NCBI RefSeq assembly: GCF_002196515.1
Contig: NZ_CP018835.1
Coordinates: 682,001-746,000, forward strand
Direction: 5' to 3'
Length of the DNA: 64,000 bases
DNA from: Vibrio gazogenes
Lineage (GTDB): Bacteria; Pseudomonadota; Gammaproteobacteria; Enterobacterales; Vibrionaceae
In this document: piece by piece, positions 63,988 through 64,000 of the stretch
Position numbering within the stretch: position 1 is the stretch's first letter
Layout: the number at the start of each line of letters is the position of its first letter
Position numbers and translations under genes: made by a program
Notes under the pieces: model-generated
Database searches by the model: none
Seen by the model: only the letters and a program-made list of their open reading frames with translations
What the model was told of the DNA's origin: nothing

Positions 63988-64000
63988 TTGTTCAGTTTTA

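Overview
The window looks like chromosomal DNA from a marine Vibrio. The strongest markers are a quorum-regulatory Qrr small RNA with the conserved Vibrionaceae core and its own sigma-54 promoter, Vibrio-type integron attC sites, the ffs-atl-ybaY-tesB gene order, and an OmpU-like porin. A PETase-type polyester hydrolase plus secreted cellulases suggest, as inference only, something near the Vibrio gazogenes group.

Layout. 0.5-3.8 kb: secreted CBM2-GH5 cellulase and a ricin-lectin/GH43 arabinanase. 3.9-4.2 kb: qrr sRNA. 4.2-11.5 kb: a decayed cluster of minus-strand integron cassettes with attC sites but no integrase in the window. It holds a membrane protein, an MFS exporter, an APH-like kinase, a broken LysE, an MgtC scrap, a nucleotidyltransferase-HEPN protein and tandem palindromic repeats. 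11.7-20.4 kb: Pmp3-like peptide, TyrRS, LuxR- and AraC-type regulators, GNAT, SDR, MOSC, methyltransferase, aminotransferase and NYN-domain protein. 21.2-24.7 kb: CBM2-PKD2-GH6 cellobiohydrolase whose terminator abuts an in-frame chimera of cioA and cioB remnants. 24.9-31.9 kb: envelope/stress genes (DUF883, holin-like, hemerythrin, DUF1328, BON, phosphatase-lipid kinase) with three good sigma-54 promoters, next to a sigma-54 activator that has a degenerate receiver domain. 32.2-35.2 kb: porin, racemase-like pseudogene, EamA exporter. 35.4-43.5 kb: complete malonate decarboxylase operon mdcAB(CD)EFGH plus mdcR, with the acyl-carrier subunit MdcC fused to MdcD. 43.6-46.8 kb: Bcr-type exporter with divergent AraC regulator, then a PETase-like polyesterase. 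47-54.5 kb: probable defence or selfish-element island, with a YobI/KAP-type P-loop NTPase, interrupted ORFs, a second nucleotidyltransferase-HEPN protein followed by an RNA 2'-phosphotransferase (KptA), and an intact IS3-family element. 54.6-57.1 kb: ffs, atl, ybaY-like, tesB and a tiny membrane protein. 57.2-60.2 kb: cysteine module (DecR, Cds1-like desulfhydrase, isochorismatase-like, serine acetyltransferase-like). 60.4-64 kb: Tim44-domain protein, TetR regulator and LplT-PlsC fusion.

How the parts fit together. The secreted hydrolases (GH5, GH43, GH6, polyesterase) describe a polymer-degrading lifestyle. Malonate decarboxylation and cysteine detoxification are self-contained modules, each with its own regulator. 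Two sigma-54 circuits are visible: qrr (LuxO-type quorum sensing) and a local stress regulon. No tRNA, rRNA, CRISPR array or replication origin was seen.
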